Source: Geitlerinema sp. BBD 1991-9
GTDB taxonomy: Bacteria; Cyanobacteriota; Cyanobacteriia; Cyanobacteriales; Geitlerinemataceae
DNA: 64,000 nt
Direction: 5' to 3'
Assembly: GCA_001657325.1 (NCBI GenBank)
Contig: LWRO01000006.1
Span: 62,001 to 126,000 of the forward strand
Positions within the stretch are counted from its first letter, which is position 1, and each line of letters begins with the position of its first letter. Below are positions 46,786 to 54,200 of this stretch, one piece after another. The notes under the pieces were generated by a model. The model saw only the letters and a program-made list of their open reading frames with translations, did not search any database and had not been told where the DNA came from. A program made the translations under genes and the position numbers.

Positions 46786-49700
46786 ATGACTGACTTTCCC
46801 CAAAAATCGACCCAATCTTTATCTCCCCTGCAACGTGCCGCATTGACGTTGCAAGAAATGCGAACTCGCATCGACAGCCTAGAGCGATCGAAAACCGAAC
46901 CGATCGCCATCGTCGGGATGGGTTGTCGCTTCCCCGGTGGTGTCACCGATCCCGAGTCGTTTTGGGAACTGTTGCATCAGGGGAAAAACGCCGTCGGCGA
47001 AATCCCCGAACGTCGCCGCGAACTGCTCGATCGATCGGAACCCAGCTATCCGAAACGAGGCGGTTTTCTCGATCGAATTGACGAATTCGACCCCGAATTT
47101 TTCGGCATCAGTCCGCGAGAAGCGGCGACGATGGACCCCCAACAACGGTTACTCCTCGAAGTGAGTTGGGAAGCCCTGGAAAACGCTGGAATCGCGCCGT
47201 CTCGGTTGATGGGAAGTCAGACAGGTGTTTTCCTCGGCATCAGCTTAAACGAGTTTCTGAAATCCTCGCTTTTTGGGGACGATACCGCCATCGATATCTA
47301 CAGTGCCACGGGAAACGCTTTGAGTATCGCCGCTGGACGCATTGCCCACTGGCTCGGTTTCCAGGGCCCCGCTTTAGCCGTCGATACCGCCTGTTCCTCG
47401 TCCCTCGTCGCCGTTCACCTGGCGTGTCAGAGTTTGCGTTTGGGGGAATGTCGCATGGCGATCTCGGCGGGGATTTATCTGATCCTCGCCCCGCAAACCA
47501 CCTTGGCGATGGCGAAACTCAACGCCTTGTCTGCCGATGGCTATTGTAAAACCTTCGATGCTTCAGCGGACGGTTACGGACGAGGGGAAGGCTGCGGTGC
47601 GATCGCCCTCAAACGGTTGAGCGACGCGCAAGCCGACGGCGATCGAATTTTAGCGGTGATTCGCGGTTCTGCAGTCAATCACGACGGACGCAGTAGCGGT
47701 TTGACGGTTCCCAACGGAACGGCGCAACAGGCGGTAATTCGATCGGCTTTGCAAAACGCTCGCGTCCATCCCCAGAACATTCAATACGTCGAAACGCACG
47801 GAACGGGAACCCCTCTTGGCGATCCGATCGAGGTTCGATCGCTCAGTACGGTTCTCGGAGAAAATCGATCGACTTCGCAACCCTTCGCGATCGGTTCGGT
47901 GAAAACCAATATCGGTCATTTGGAAGCCGCCGCCGGAATCGCGGGATTGATGAAGGTGGTGTTGGCGATGCAACAGGGCGAAATTCCGCCGCACTTGCAT
48001 CTCCAGCAACTCAACGATCGAATCGATCGATCGCACATCACTATCCCTACCGAACGCACCCCTTGGCAAGTTAACAGCGATGGAACTCGTCTGGCGGGAA
48101 TTAGCGCCTTTGGCTTTAGTGGAACGAACGCTCACGCCATCCTCGAAGCTGCCCCCGAACGTTCAATTTCCCCGAAATCGACGCGATCGCACCAAATTCT
48201 CTGTTTGTCGGCAAAATCCGAACGCGCCCTTCAGCAGCGGATTGAAGCCTTAGCCGGTTACTTGCGCGATCGTCATCCCCCCTTGCCCCCCTTACTAAGG
48301 GGAGATTTGGCGGACATTTGCGTGACGGAAAACGCCGGTCGATCGCATTTTTCCCATCGCTTCGCCGTTCTGGTTTCGACGCGATCGCAACTTCAGGCGA
48401 TGTTGGACGCACCACAGGAATCGATCGCAACCTCAGACACCGCCTCAACACCACAACAGAAAATCGCGTTTTACTGTCCTTCCACTGTCGATCGAACTCC
48501 GACGATCGATCCATTGCTCTACGATAGCGCCCCGGAATTTAAAAGGGCGATCGATGCCTGTGCGAACTGTCTCGACGCGGAAAATGCGGCGTTGCTGTTG
48601 TCTGTCTGTCAGGGAGAGAAACGTGAGAATTTACCAGTCTCGATCGAGATGGCTTGTCAAGTGGCTTTCGTGCAACTCTGGCGATCGTGGGGCATCGAAC
48701 CGACGGTGACAGTAGGAGACGGAATCGGCGAACGGGTTGCGGCTTGGGTGTCGGGAAACCTGAGTTTGCAAGATTTGTTCGCACAAATTTCGGCAGATTG
48801 CGACAAGCCGGGACTGTCTGAATCGTCGATCGCGTCACTTCGAGAAGCGGGTTGCGACGTGGCGATCGCAATGGGGACTCTCGAATCCTCTGCTACGTCT
48901 AACCTCGTTTGGCTACCCTCGATCGATCCTCGACGCTCGAATTGGGAGGTTTTGTTAGAGAGTTTACGTCAACTGTACCTTCGAGGGGTCGATATCTGCT
49001 GGCACGCCGTGGAAGCGGGACAACAGCGTATTTCGATCGCGTTACCCACGTATCCATTCCAACGCCAATCCTACGATATTGCGATTCCGAATTCGTCTCA
49101 AAACGCGCCATCTCAGCCTTCTGAAACCTTACTCGGTCATCGCTTGGCATCTCCGCTGTCTGCCATTCAGTTTGAAGCAAACTGGCATCTCGATCGACTC
49201 CCTCTCGTGCGCGATCATCGGTTGCAAGGTCAGCCGATCGCGAATTTGGTGATGTATCTGGAAATGCTACAAGCCGGGGCGATCGCGACGTGGAATCGTC
49301 CCATCCGCCAGTGGAACGGGTTACGAGTTCCCCATCCGTTAGCGTTTTCGTCCGATCTCTGCCATCGCGTGCAATTGATTCTCACGCCTCAAACGACAGA
49401 TCGATCGGAGTTTCAAATCTTCAGCCAACCGCCCCACGCTTCGGAATCTACCTCCTGGGTTCCCCACATCACTGGAGACGTTCAGTTCGCACTTTCGCCG
49501 GAGTTTTCGCAAGCTTCGAGTCTCGAAATTGACTCGTTAAAACGGGAACTTACAGATTGCTGGGATGCTGAAACGTTCTATCGGCAAGTTCGATCGCACG
49601 GGGCAGATCTCGGCCCGAGTTGCCAAGTTTTGGAAACGGTTTGGCGAAAAGACGGTGAAGCCTTGGGTCAGTTGGCACTGTCGAAGTTAACGATGAGTTC

Positions 49701-50427
49701 GGACTATCATTTACCGCTTCAAGAACTCGATGCCTGTTTCCAACTATTTGCGGCTTGTATCCCCCCGGATCTCACGGATACTTATATCATTTTGAGCTTG
49801 CAACAGTTAGAACTCGACGAGATCGATCGAGAAAATCCGCCGAAGTGGGTGTATGCCAAAATTCAGACACCCGTAACCGATTGGCACGACCTCGATCGAG
49901 TAGCAACGCTTTCAGCGGACATCGTGCTTTTGAACGATCGAGGTCAATGCGTGATGAAAGCGACTCAACTCCAGTTGCGGCGTTGGGATTCGACGGCGGC
50001 GCGCTCTCGATCGAAGCTTGCTTCTAAAGGCACTTTATCGACCTCTGAAACGATCGAGAGTCGATCGATCGACGTACCTAATTTATCGAAGTTCGCAGAA
50101 GGTTCTGAATCCGAACAACTCGAAATTGTCCAACGCTATCTCATTGCGACGCTTGCCAAGCTGTTGCGATTGCCAGAAGACAAACTTAAAGGACAAGAGC
50201 ATCTTGCCGAAATGGTCGATTCTCTCATCGCATTTGAGCTTCAAGGAAAAATTGAAACCGATTTTCAAGTTCGTTTGCCGATTGAGAATTTCTTGGGTCG
50301 ATCGACTATCGCTCAATTGGCAAGCACGCTGTTAGAACAGCGAGTTCTAACCTCATTAGTTCTTCAAAATCAATTTTCTTCACAATCGAGCGAAACATCT
50401 GGCGAAATGGAAAGTCTTATTTTGTAA
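46786..50427 (+). CDS. Type I PKS module KS-(degenerate AT)-DH-ACP
   Basis: 1213 aa; third extension module. KS (about 38-460) is intact (DTACSSSLVAVHLACQS with Cys about 202, ETHGTGT, TNIGH). What should be AT (about 560-710) is a remnant: the nucleophile motif reads VGDGIGERVAAW, and the substrate-binding half is missing, though the post-AT linker (LPTYPFQRQSY) remains. A DH-like domain (about 778-1065) has VRDHRLQGQPI (His about 811) and LDACFQLF (Asp about 981), so both catalytic residues are present. There is no KR. ACP (about 1107-1180) has VDSLIAFEL, Ser about 1146. It starts 14 bp after the previous PKS gene. Confidence 0.92.
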   Translation: MTDFPQKSTQSLSPLQRAALTLQEMRTRIDSLERSKTEPIAIVGMGCRFPGGVTDPESFWELLHQGKNAVGEIPERRRELLDRSEPSYPKRGGFLDRIDEFDPEFFGISPREAATMDPQQRLLLEVSWEALENAGIAPSRLMGSQTGVFLGISLNEFLKSSLFGDDTAIDIYSATGNALSIAAGRIAHWLGFQGPALAVDTACSSSLVAVHLACQSLRLGECRMAISAGIYLILAPQTTLAMAKLNALSADGYCKTFDASADGYGRGEGCGAIALKRLSDAQADGDRILAVIRGSAVNHDGRSSGLTVPNGTAQQAVIRSALQNARVHPQNIQYVETHGTGTPLGDPIEVRSLSTVLGENRSTSQPFAIGSVKTNIGHLEAAAGIAGLMKVVLAMQQGEIPPHLHLQQLNDRIDRSHITIPTERTPWQVNSDGTRLAGISAFGFSGTNAHAILEAAPERSISPKSTRSHQILCLSAKSERALQQRIEALAGYLRDRHPPLPPLLRGDLADICVTENAGRSHFSHRFAVLVSTRSQLQAMLDAPQESIATSDTASTPQQKIAFYCPSTVDRTPTIDPLLYDSAPEFKRAIDACANCLDAENAALLLSVCQGEKRENLPVSIEMACQVAFVQLWRSWGIEPTVTVGDGIGERVAAWVSGNLSLQDLFAQISADCDKPGLSESSIASLREAGCDVAIAMGTLESSATSNLVWLPSIDPRRSNWEVLLESLRQLYLRGVDICWHAVEAGQQRISIALPTYPFQRQSYDIAIPNSSQNAPSQPSETLLGHRLASPLSAIQFEANWHLDRLPLVRDHRLQGQPIANLVMYLEMLQAGAIATWNRPIRQWNGLRVPHPLAFSSDLCHRVQLILTPQTTDRSEFQIFSQPPHASESTSWVPHITGDVQFALSPEFSQASSLEIDSLKRELTDCWDAETFYRQVRSHGADLGPSCQVLETVWRKDGEALGQLALSKLTMSSDYHLPLQELDACFQLFAACIPPDLTDTYIILSLQQLELDEIDRENPPKWVYAKIQTPVTDWHDLDRVATLSADIVLLNDRGQCVMKATQLQLRRWDSTAARSRSKLASKGTLSTSETIESRSIDVPNLSKFAEGSESEQLEIVQRYLIATLAKLLRLPEDKLKGQEHLAEMVDSLIAFELQGKIETDFQVRLPIENFLGRSTIAQLASTLLEQRVLTSLVLQNQFSSQSSETSGEMESLIL
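48272..48306. repeat. C-rich palindromic repeat in frame in PKS
   Basis: CCCCCCTTGCCCCCCTTACT followed by AAGGGGAG, translated HPPLPPLLRGD after KS. Confidence 0.82.
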
Positions 50428-50486
50428 TTTGAATCAACAAAAAGCTTTTGTTTTTTTGATTTCTGATGTTTAGTTTTTGAAATATC

Positions 50487-51278
50487 ATGACGATTGAAAA
50501 CCCTTTAATTCCACACTTTAAATCTAACAACTCTGATAAACTTCGGCTGTTTTGTTTTCCCTACGCCGGAGGTGGCACGTTGAGCTTTCGAGGCTGGCGA
50601 GATCGCTTTCCGTCAAACATTGGCGTTTATCCCATCGAACTGCCCGGACGTGGATTTCGATTACAAGAACCTTTACTCACACGACTTCCATTCATTGTTA
50701 ACTCGATCGCGCCTATCCTTTACCCATATTTAGACAAACCTTTTGCTTTTTTCGGACATAGTATGGGGGCGCTAATTGCATTTGAGTTAACCCGTTTTCT
50801 CCGAAGAGAATATGCAATTCAGCCTGTCCGACTTTGTGTTTCCGGACGATGCGCTCCTCAAACACTTCCTATCGTGCCACCCATTCATCAGTTACCTGAA
50901 TCTGATTTTATAGAAGCACTTCGCTACCTGAACGGAACGCCAGCAGAAGTTTTTAAAAATCCCGAACTCATGGGACTCGTATTACCAATTTTACGAGCTG
51001 ATTTTTCCGTCGTTGAAACTTATTCCTATTGTCATGAAGAACCCCTTCACTGTTCGATCTCTGTTTTTGGTGGCCTTGACGATCCTGAAACAACCATAGA
51101 TTTTCTGGAAGCATGGAAGGTACAGACAAACCATAGCACTTCGTTATATTTACTTTCGGGCGACCACTTTTTTATTCACACCAAATTTGATGAGTTTCTC
51201 GATTTTATTTGTCGAGACTTGCAGGACTCCATGAAAATCGATCGATTTCAAGACAAAATTCATGCCGAGTATATTTAA
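50487..51278 (+). CDS. Type II thioesterase
   Basis: A free-standing alpha/beta hydrolase of the GrsT type, 263 aa, which removes wrongly loaded or stalled acyl groups from carrier domains. Family marks: LFCFPYAGGGTLSFRGW at the N-terminus, ELPGRGFR, GHSMGALIAFELTR with the nucleophile Ser about 92, and SGDHFFI near 228 with the catalytic His. It starts 59 bp after the third PKS gene and closes the plus arm. Type II thioesterases are regular partners of siderophore assembly lines. No TE domain is present in any of the megasynthases; chain release is instead by the reductase of the terminal NRPS. Confidence 0.93.
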   Translation: MTIENPLIPHFKSNNSDKLRLFCFPYAGGGTLSFRGWRDRFPSNIGVYPIELPGRGFRLQEPLLTRLPFIVNSIAPILYPYLDKPFAFFGHSMGALIAFELTRFLRREYAIQPVRLCVSGRCAPQTLPIVPPIHQLPESDFIEALRYLNGTPAEVFKNPELMGLVLPILRADFSVVETYSYCHEEPLHCSISVFGGLDDPETTIDFLEAWKVQTNHSTSLYLLSGDHFFIHTKFDEFLDFICRDLQDSMKIDRFQDKIHAEYI

Positions 51279-51703
51279 AACTCCAAAAATATCAAGGCTT
51301 GTTGGAATTGTGGTGGTATTGGATTGCCTATGATACCAATATCCTTGTAGGGGCGAACGGCCGTTCGCCCCTACGCCAACGGTTTCGGAACTTCATAAAT
51401 TTTGCTTATCACCCTAACTCCAACAGACCCATATCATTCAAATCTTTAATATCGAAATTCAAATTAAACGCTCTTTTTTTTGGCAAAAAAAGAGAGAGTA
51501 TTTCTATTTAGTTTTGTCAAAACACAAATATATTTCAAGAATTGACTTTTGATTATTAAATGATGTATTGTTTGTTTTAGGCTGTAAAATTTGACCTTGT
51601 AAATACCAAAAATGAGGTCGAATAAAACTCGAAAATATCACACAAAATTCTGCTTGAAATCTAAATTCGATCGCAAACTTAAGAATTTTACGAGGAGAGT
51701 TAA
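51279..51703. other. Intergenic region with palindrome and T/A hairpin
   Basis: 425 bp. It contains palindrome copy 2 (51347-51374) and a perfect 10-bp hairpin CTCTTTTTTT-TGGC-AAAAAAAGAG (51471-51494). The rest is AT-rich and should hold the promoter of the RTX gene. Confidence 0.6.
51347..51374. repeat. 28-bp perfect palindrome, copy 2
   Basis: Arms GTAGGGGCGAACGG and complement. It has a compensatory change (GTAG/CTAC instead of GTCG/CGAC) relative to copies 1 and 3, which preserves the stem. Followed by GCCAACGGTTTCGGAA, shared with copy 3. Confidence 0.9.
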
Positions 51704-52444
51704 ATGAACGACTTTGAAGATTTTACAATTGGAGATGAAAACGCTAACGAAATTATCGGAGCCGAACTTGCCGACACGATCGTTGGTTTGTCAGGAGACG
51801 ATACCCTTTTTGGAGGATTAAACGACGACATTCTCTCAGGAAACGCTGGTCTCGATTCTCTAGCGGGAGGAGAGGGTAACGATCTCATCGTGGCCGGTCG
51901 AGACGGTGACAATGCCAGCGGTGGTGCAGATAATGACATCATTGCAGGAAATTTGGGTTCGGATACTCTTTCCGGTGATGAAGGAGACGATCTGATCCTC
52001 GGCGGACAGGATGCAGACGTTCTCATTGGTGGTGTGGGAAACGATACGCTGTCGGGTGACTTTGGCGTTAACGTGTTAAAAGGTGACGAAGGTGCTGATG
52101 TTTTTATCGTCCGTACAGATGTAGCTCTCAGCGATCCCAACCGCCTTCCATCCAGCAGCCAGTTTCGTACCGATGTCATCGTTGATTTTGACGGGACAGC
52201 GGACAAAATTGCTCTGACAGATGGGTTGACTGAAAGCGATGTCGCGTTGACTGTAACGCAACTCCCCACGCAATTAGTCGAGCCGTTGTTTCAAAGTGGC
52301 GAGCAACTCAGTGATGTCAATCTCGACCCCAATAACGACGGTTTAGTCGATGCGACATTTGTTCAAATTCCTGACGGACCAGTATTAGCGTTAATGTTTA
52401 ATGTCACGTCAGCGGATTTGACCGGAAACTTTATTAGTATTTAA
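51704..52444 (+). CDS. RTX calcium-binding repeat protein, 246 aa
   Basis: A small, acidic, probably type I-secreted protein. From about residue 20 to 130 it is made of haemolysin-type nonapeptides (LSGDDTLFGG, LSGNAGLDSLAGG, GNDLIVAGRDGDN, LSGDEGDDLILGG, GVGNDTLSGDF) that bind calcium and fold as a parallel beta roll. The C-terminal half (FIVRTDVAL, DVIVDFDGTADKIAL, ending SADLTGNFISI) is like the tail of other cyanobacterial RTX proteins. No N-terminal signal peptide, as expected for type I export. A strong GAGGAG ribosome site precedes ATG 51704. No toxin or enzyme domain is seen. It sits between the cluster and the TonB operon; a link to either is not shown. Confidence 0.87.
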   Translation: MNDFEDFTIGDENANEIIGAELADTIVGLSGDDTLFGGLNDDILSGNAGLDSLAGGEGNDLIVAGRDGDNASGGADNDIIAGNLGSDTLSGDEGDDLILGGQDADVLIGGVGNDTLSGDFGVNVLKGDEGADVFIVRTDVALSDPNRLPSSSQFRTDVIVDFDGTADKIALTDGLTESDVALTVTQLPTQLVEPLFQSGEQLSDVNLDPNNDGLVDATFVQIPDGPVLALMFNVTSADLTGNFISI

Positions 52445-52811
52445 GGGTCTTCTGGGTTTAAGGAGATTGGCTAATTTTATCCTAGGCAAAACCCTGACTG
52501 TAGGGGTGTCATGGCAATGCACCCCGACCCAATTTTGGATTCAACAACAAATACCACCGTAATACCAATATCATTGTCGGGGCGAACGGCCGTTCGCCCC
52601 GACGCCAACGGTTTCGGAATTTCATAAACTCTGCGAGATTCTCGTTCCGAGACGCTTCGCGAACACTCTAACAGACCCCATTTACTTTCTTTTACGATCG
52701 TCGCTCAAACTGAGTCGAGATCGATCTGGCTTGAAAGGGTACCACCAACTCAAGACTGAAATGTTCTCAAAATGTAATTCAGCAGCTGCGGAAACGACGA
52801 TACAGTCAGCT
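52445..52811. other. Intergenic region between RTX and exbD genes (convergent)
   Basis: 367 bp holding palindrome copy 3 (52576-52603) and its extended flanks. No gene seen. Confidence 0.5.
52576..52603. repeat. 28-bp perfect palindrome, copy 3
   Basis: Identical to copy 1 (arms GTCGGGGCGAACGG). The flanks AATACCAATATC and GCCAACGGTTTCGGAA match copy 2, showing a larger repeated unit. Confidence 0.9.
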
Positions 52812-53243
52812 TCATTCGTTCGCAGCATCTCCAGTCTTCGACTCGGAAGTCGTCCGAATTGCCAGTCGCACGTTTTCAATCTGACGCAGGCGATCGAACA
52901 CGGCAATCCACTGTCCGTGAGAAATAGACTCATCCGCTTTGAACTCCACGACATTGGACTTCGCTTCTTTCATCAACTGCGTGATTCTAGATTCCAATTC
53001 GTCGAGTTCCACCTCGATCTCACCTACAAAAATTGTTCCCTCATTCGTCACCGTCACCACGACTTCACCTTGGTCTTGTGTCTGCGAACTCTCTGCTTTC
53101 GGCAAATTGACGGGTAGAACTTCGTTTCGCGAGAGAAATAAGCTCGAAATAATGAAAAATGCCAAAATCGCAAAAATCACGTCAATGGCAGGAACGATAT
53201 TAATTTGAGCGGGAACATCCGGATCTTCATCGATAAATTTCAA
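52812..53243 (-). CDS. exbD: ExbD/TolR family protein
   Basis: Component of the ExbB-ExbD-TonB proton-motive complex that powers outer-membrane receptors. 143 aa with the short N-terminal cytoplasmic segment DEDPDVPAQINIVPAIDVIFA, which contains the key Asp at the start of the single membrane helix (VIFAILAFFIISSLFL). A periplasmic domain follows (LPKAESSQTQDQ... VVVTVTNEGTIFV). The start is a TTG at 53243, preceded by GAGG at a good distance; no in-frame ATG fits. It is the last gene of the TonB operon, 90 bp after exbB. Confidence 0.9.
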   Translation of the reverse strand: MKFIDEDPDVPAQINIVPAIDVIFAILAFFIISSLFLSRNEVLPVNLPKAESSQTQDQGEVVVTVTNEGTIFVGEIEVELDELESRITQLMKEAKSNVVEFKADESISHGQWIAVFDRLRQIENVRLAIRTTSESKTGDAANE

Positions 53244-53333
53244 AAGTCTACCTCAACAAATTTCAATGGGGTTCAACATGCTTGGAAGTCACTCGCTCGA
53301 AACAACGATCGATCGAGCGACTTCCAACCTTCC

Positions 53334-53984
53334 TTAAATGACAGGCTCTTTAACTTTACCATTCGTCTTCTGACGAGCCTTCCGAAACAGCAATTCTAAG
53401 CGACCGCCATATTCACTAATCAAGGACACTTGACGGCGATAAAAACTTCTAAATGTATTGGCAAACAAGAGGGTAAAAATAGCAACGACCAAACCGAGAA
53501 CCGTCGATCCTAAAGCTTCGCTAATCCCCCCCGTCACGCCGATCGTATCGCTACTACTCACATCTCCAAGCTTCAAGGACGCGAAGGACGTTATCAACCC
53601 TAAAACTGTTCCCAACAATCCCAAAAGTGGAGAAACTGCAACAATCGTATCAAAAACAGTATTAAAGCGGCGTAGGTTGGGGAGTTCTGCTCGCGCCGCT
53701 GTCTCTAAAGCAATTTGAAATTCTTCAACAGTGGGATCTTCTAGCTCCAGAGCTTCTAAAAAAACTCGAGCAATCGGCAGGTCGATATTTTTCTTGAGGA
53801 GTTGAATGGCAGAGTACCAATCAGAACTGAGCAGTTTAAAGAGTTTGGAGACGAGCGCATCTTGTTTGCGCCAGACGCGAATCCAGAAATAGCAACGTTC
53901 GGCAATGAGTGCCAAAGATAAAATCGAAAAAATCAAAAGTGGAATTGCGACAATGCCACTCGACGTTAAAATGTTCTGACTCAT
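53334..53984 (-). CDS. exbB: ExbB/TolQ/MotA-family proton channel protein
   Basis: Forms the pentameric proton channel around ExbD. From ATG 53984 (MSQNILTSSG) it is about 216 aa; an in-frame ATG at 54026 would add 14 residues of less typical sequence. First membrane helix is IVAIPLLIFSILSLALIAERCYF. The conserved family block is FNTVFDTIVAVSPLLGLLGTVLGLI, followed by GGISEALGSTVLGLVVAIFTLLFAN. A 100-bp repeat lies between it and the MORN gene upstream. Expected partner of the TonB protein at 55793-57133 and of the siderophore receptor at 14670. Confidence 0.92.
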   Translation of the reverse strand: MSQNILTSSGIVAIPLLIFSILSLALIAERCYFWIRVWRKQDALVSKLFKLLSSDWYSAIQLLKKNIDLPIARVFLEALELEDPTVEEFQIALETAARAELPNLRRFNTVFDTIVAVSPLLGLLGTVLGLITSFASLKLGDVSSSDTIGVTGGISEALGSTVLGLVVAIFTLLFANTFRSFYRRQVSLISEYGGRLELLFRKARQKTNGKVKEPVI

Positions 53985-54058
53985 GTTTGAAATAGCTGAA
54001 AAAAAGTGACTTTTGCAGGGACTCAAAAAACGAGCGCTTCTAAAATAGACGGTCTGTT

Positions 54059-54160
54059 GGGGTGAATCTCAATTTCGTAGAAAGACTCTTCCACCTTCGA
54101 CACCTCCCCTCGCGAAGGGGAGGATGGGTGAGGTTCCGATCGCAAACGTGAGATGCACCC
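54059..54160. repeat. ~100-bp repeat, copy 4
   Basis: Begins GGGGTGAATCTCAATTTCG, has hairpin CCTCCCCTCGCGAAGGGGAGG, then ATGGGTGAGGTT and ends GTGAGATGCACCC, giving imperfect terminal inverted repeats. It separates the MORN gene from exbB. Confidence 0.82.
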
Positions 54161-54200
54161 GTTTGTTGAATGTTTGTCGGGATAGGTAGTAGCACAAACC

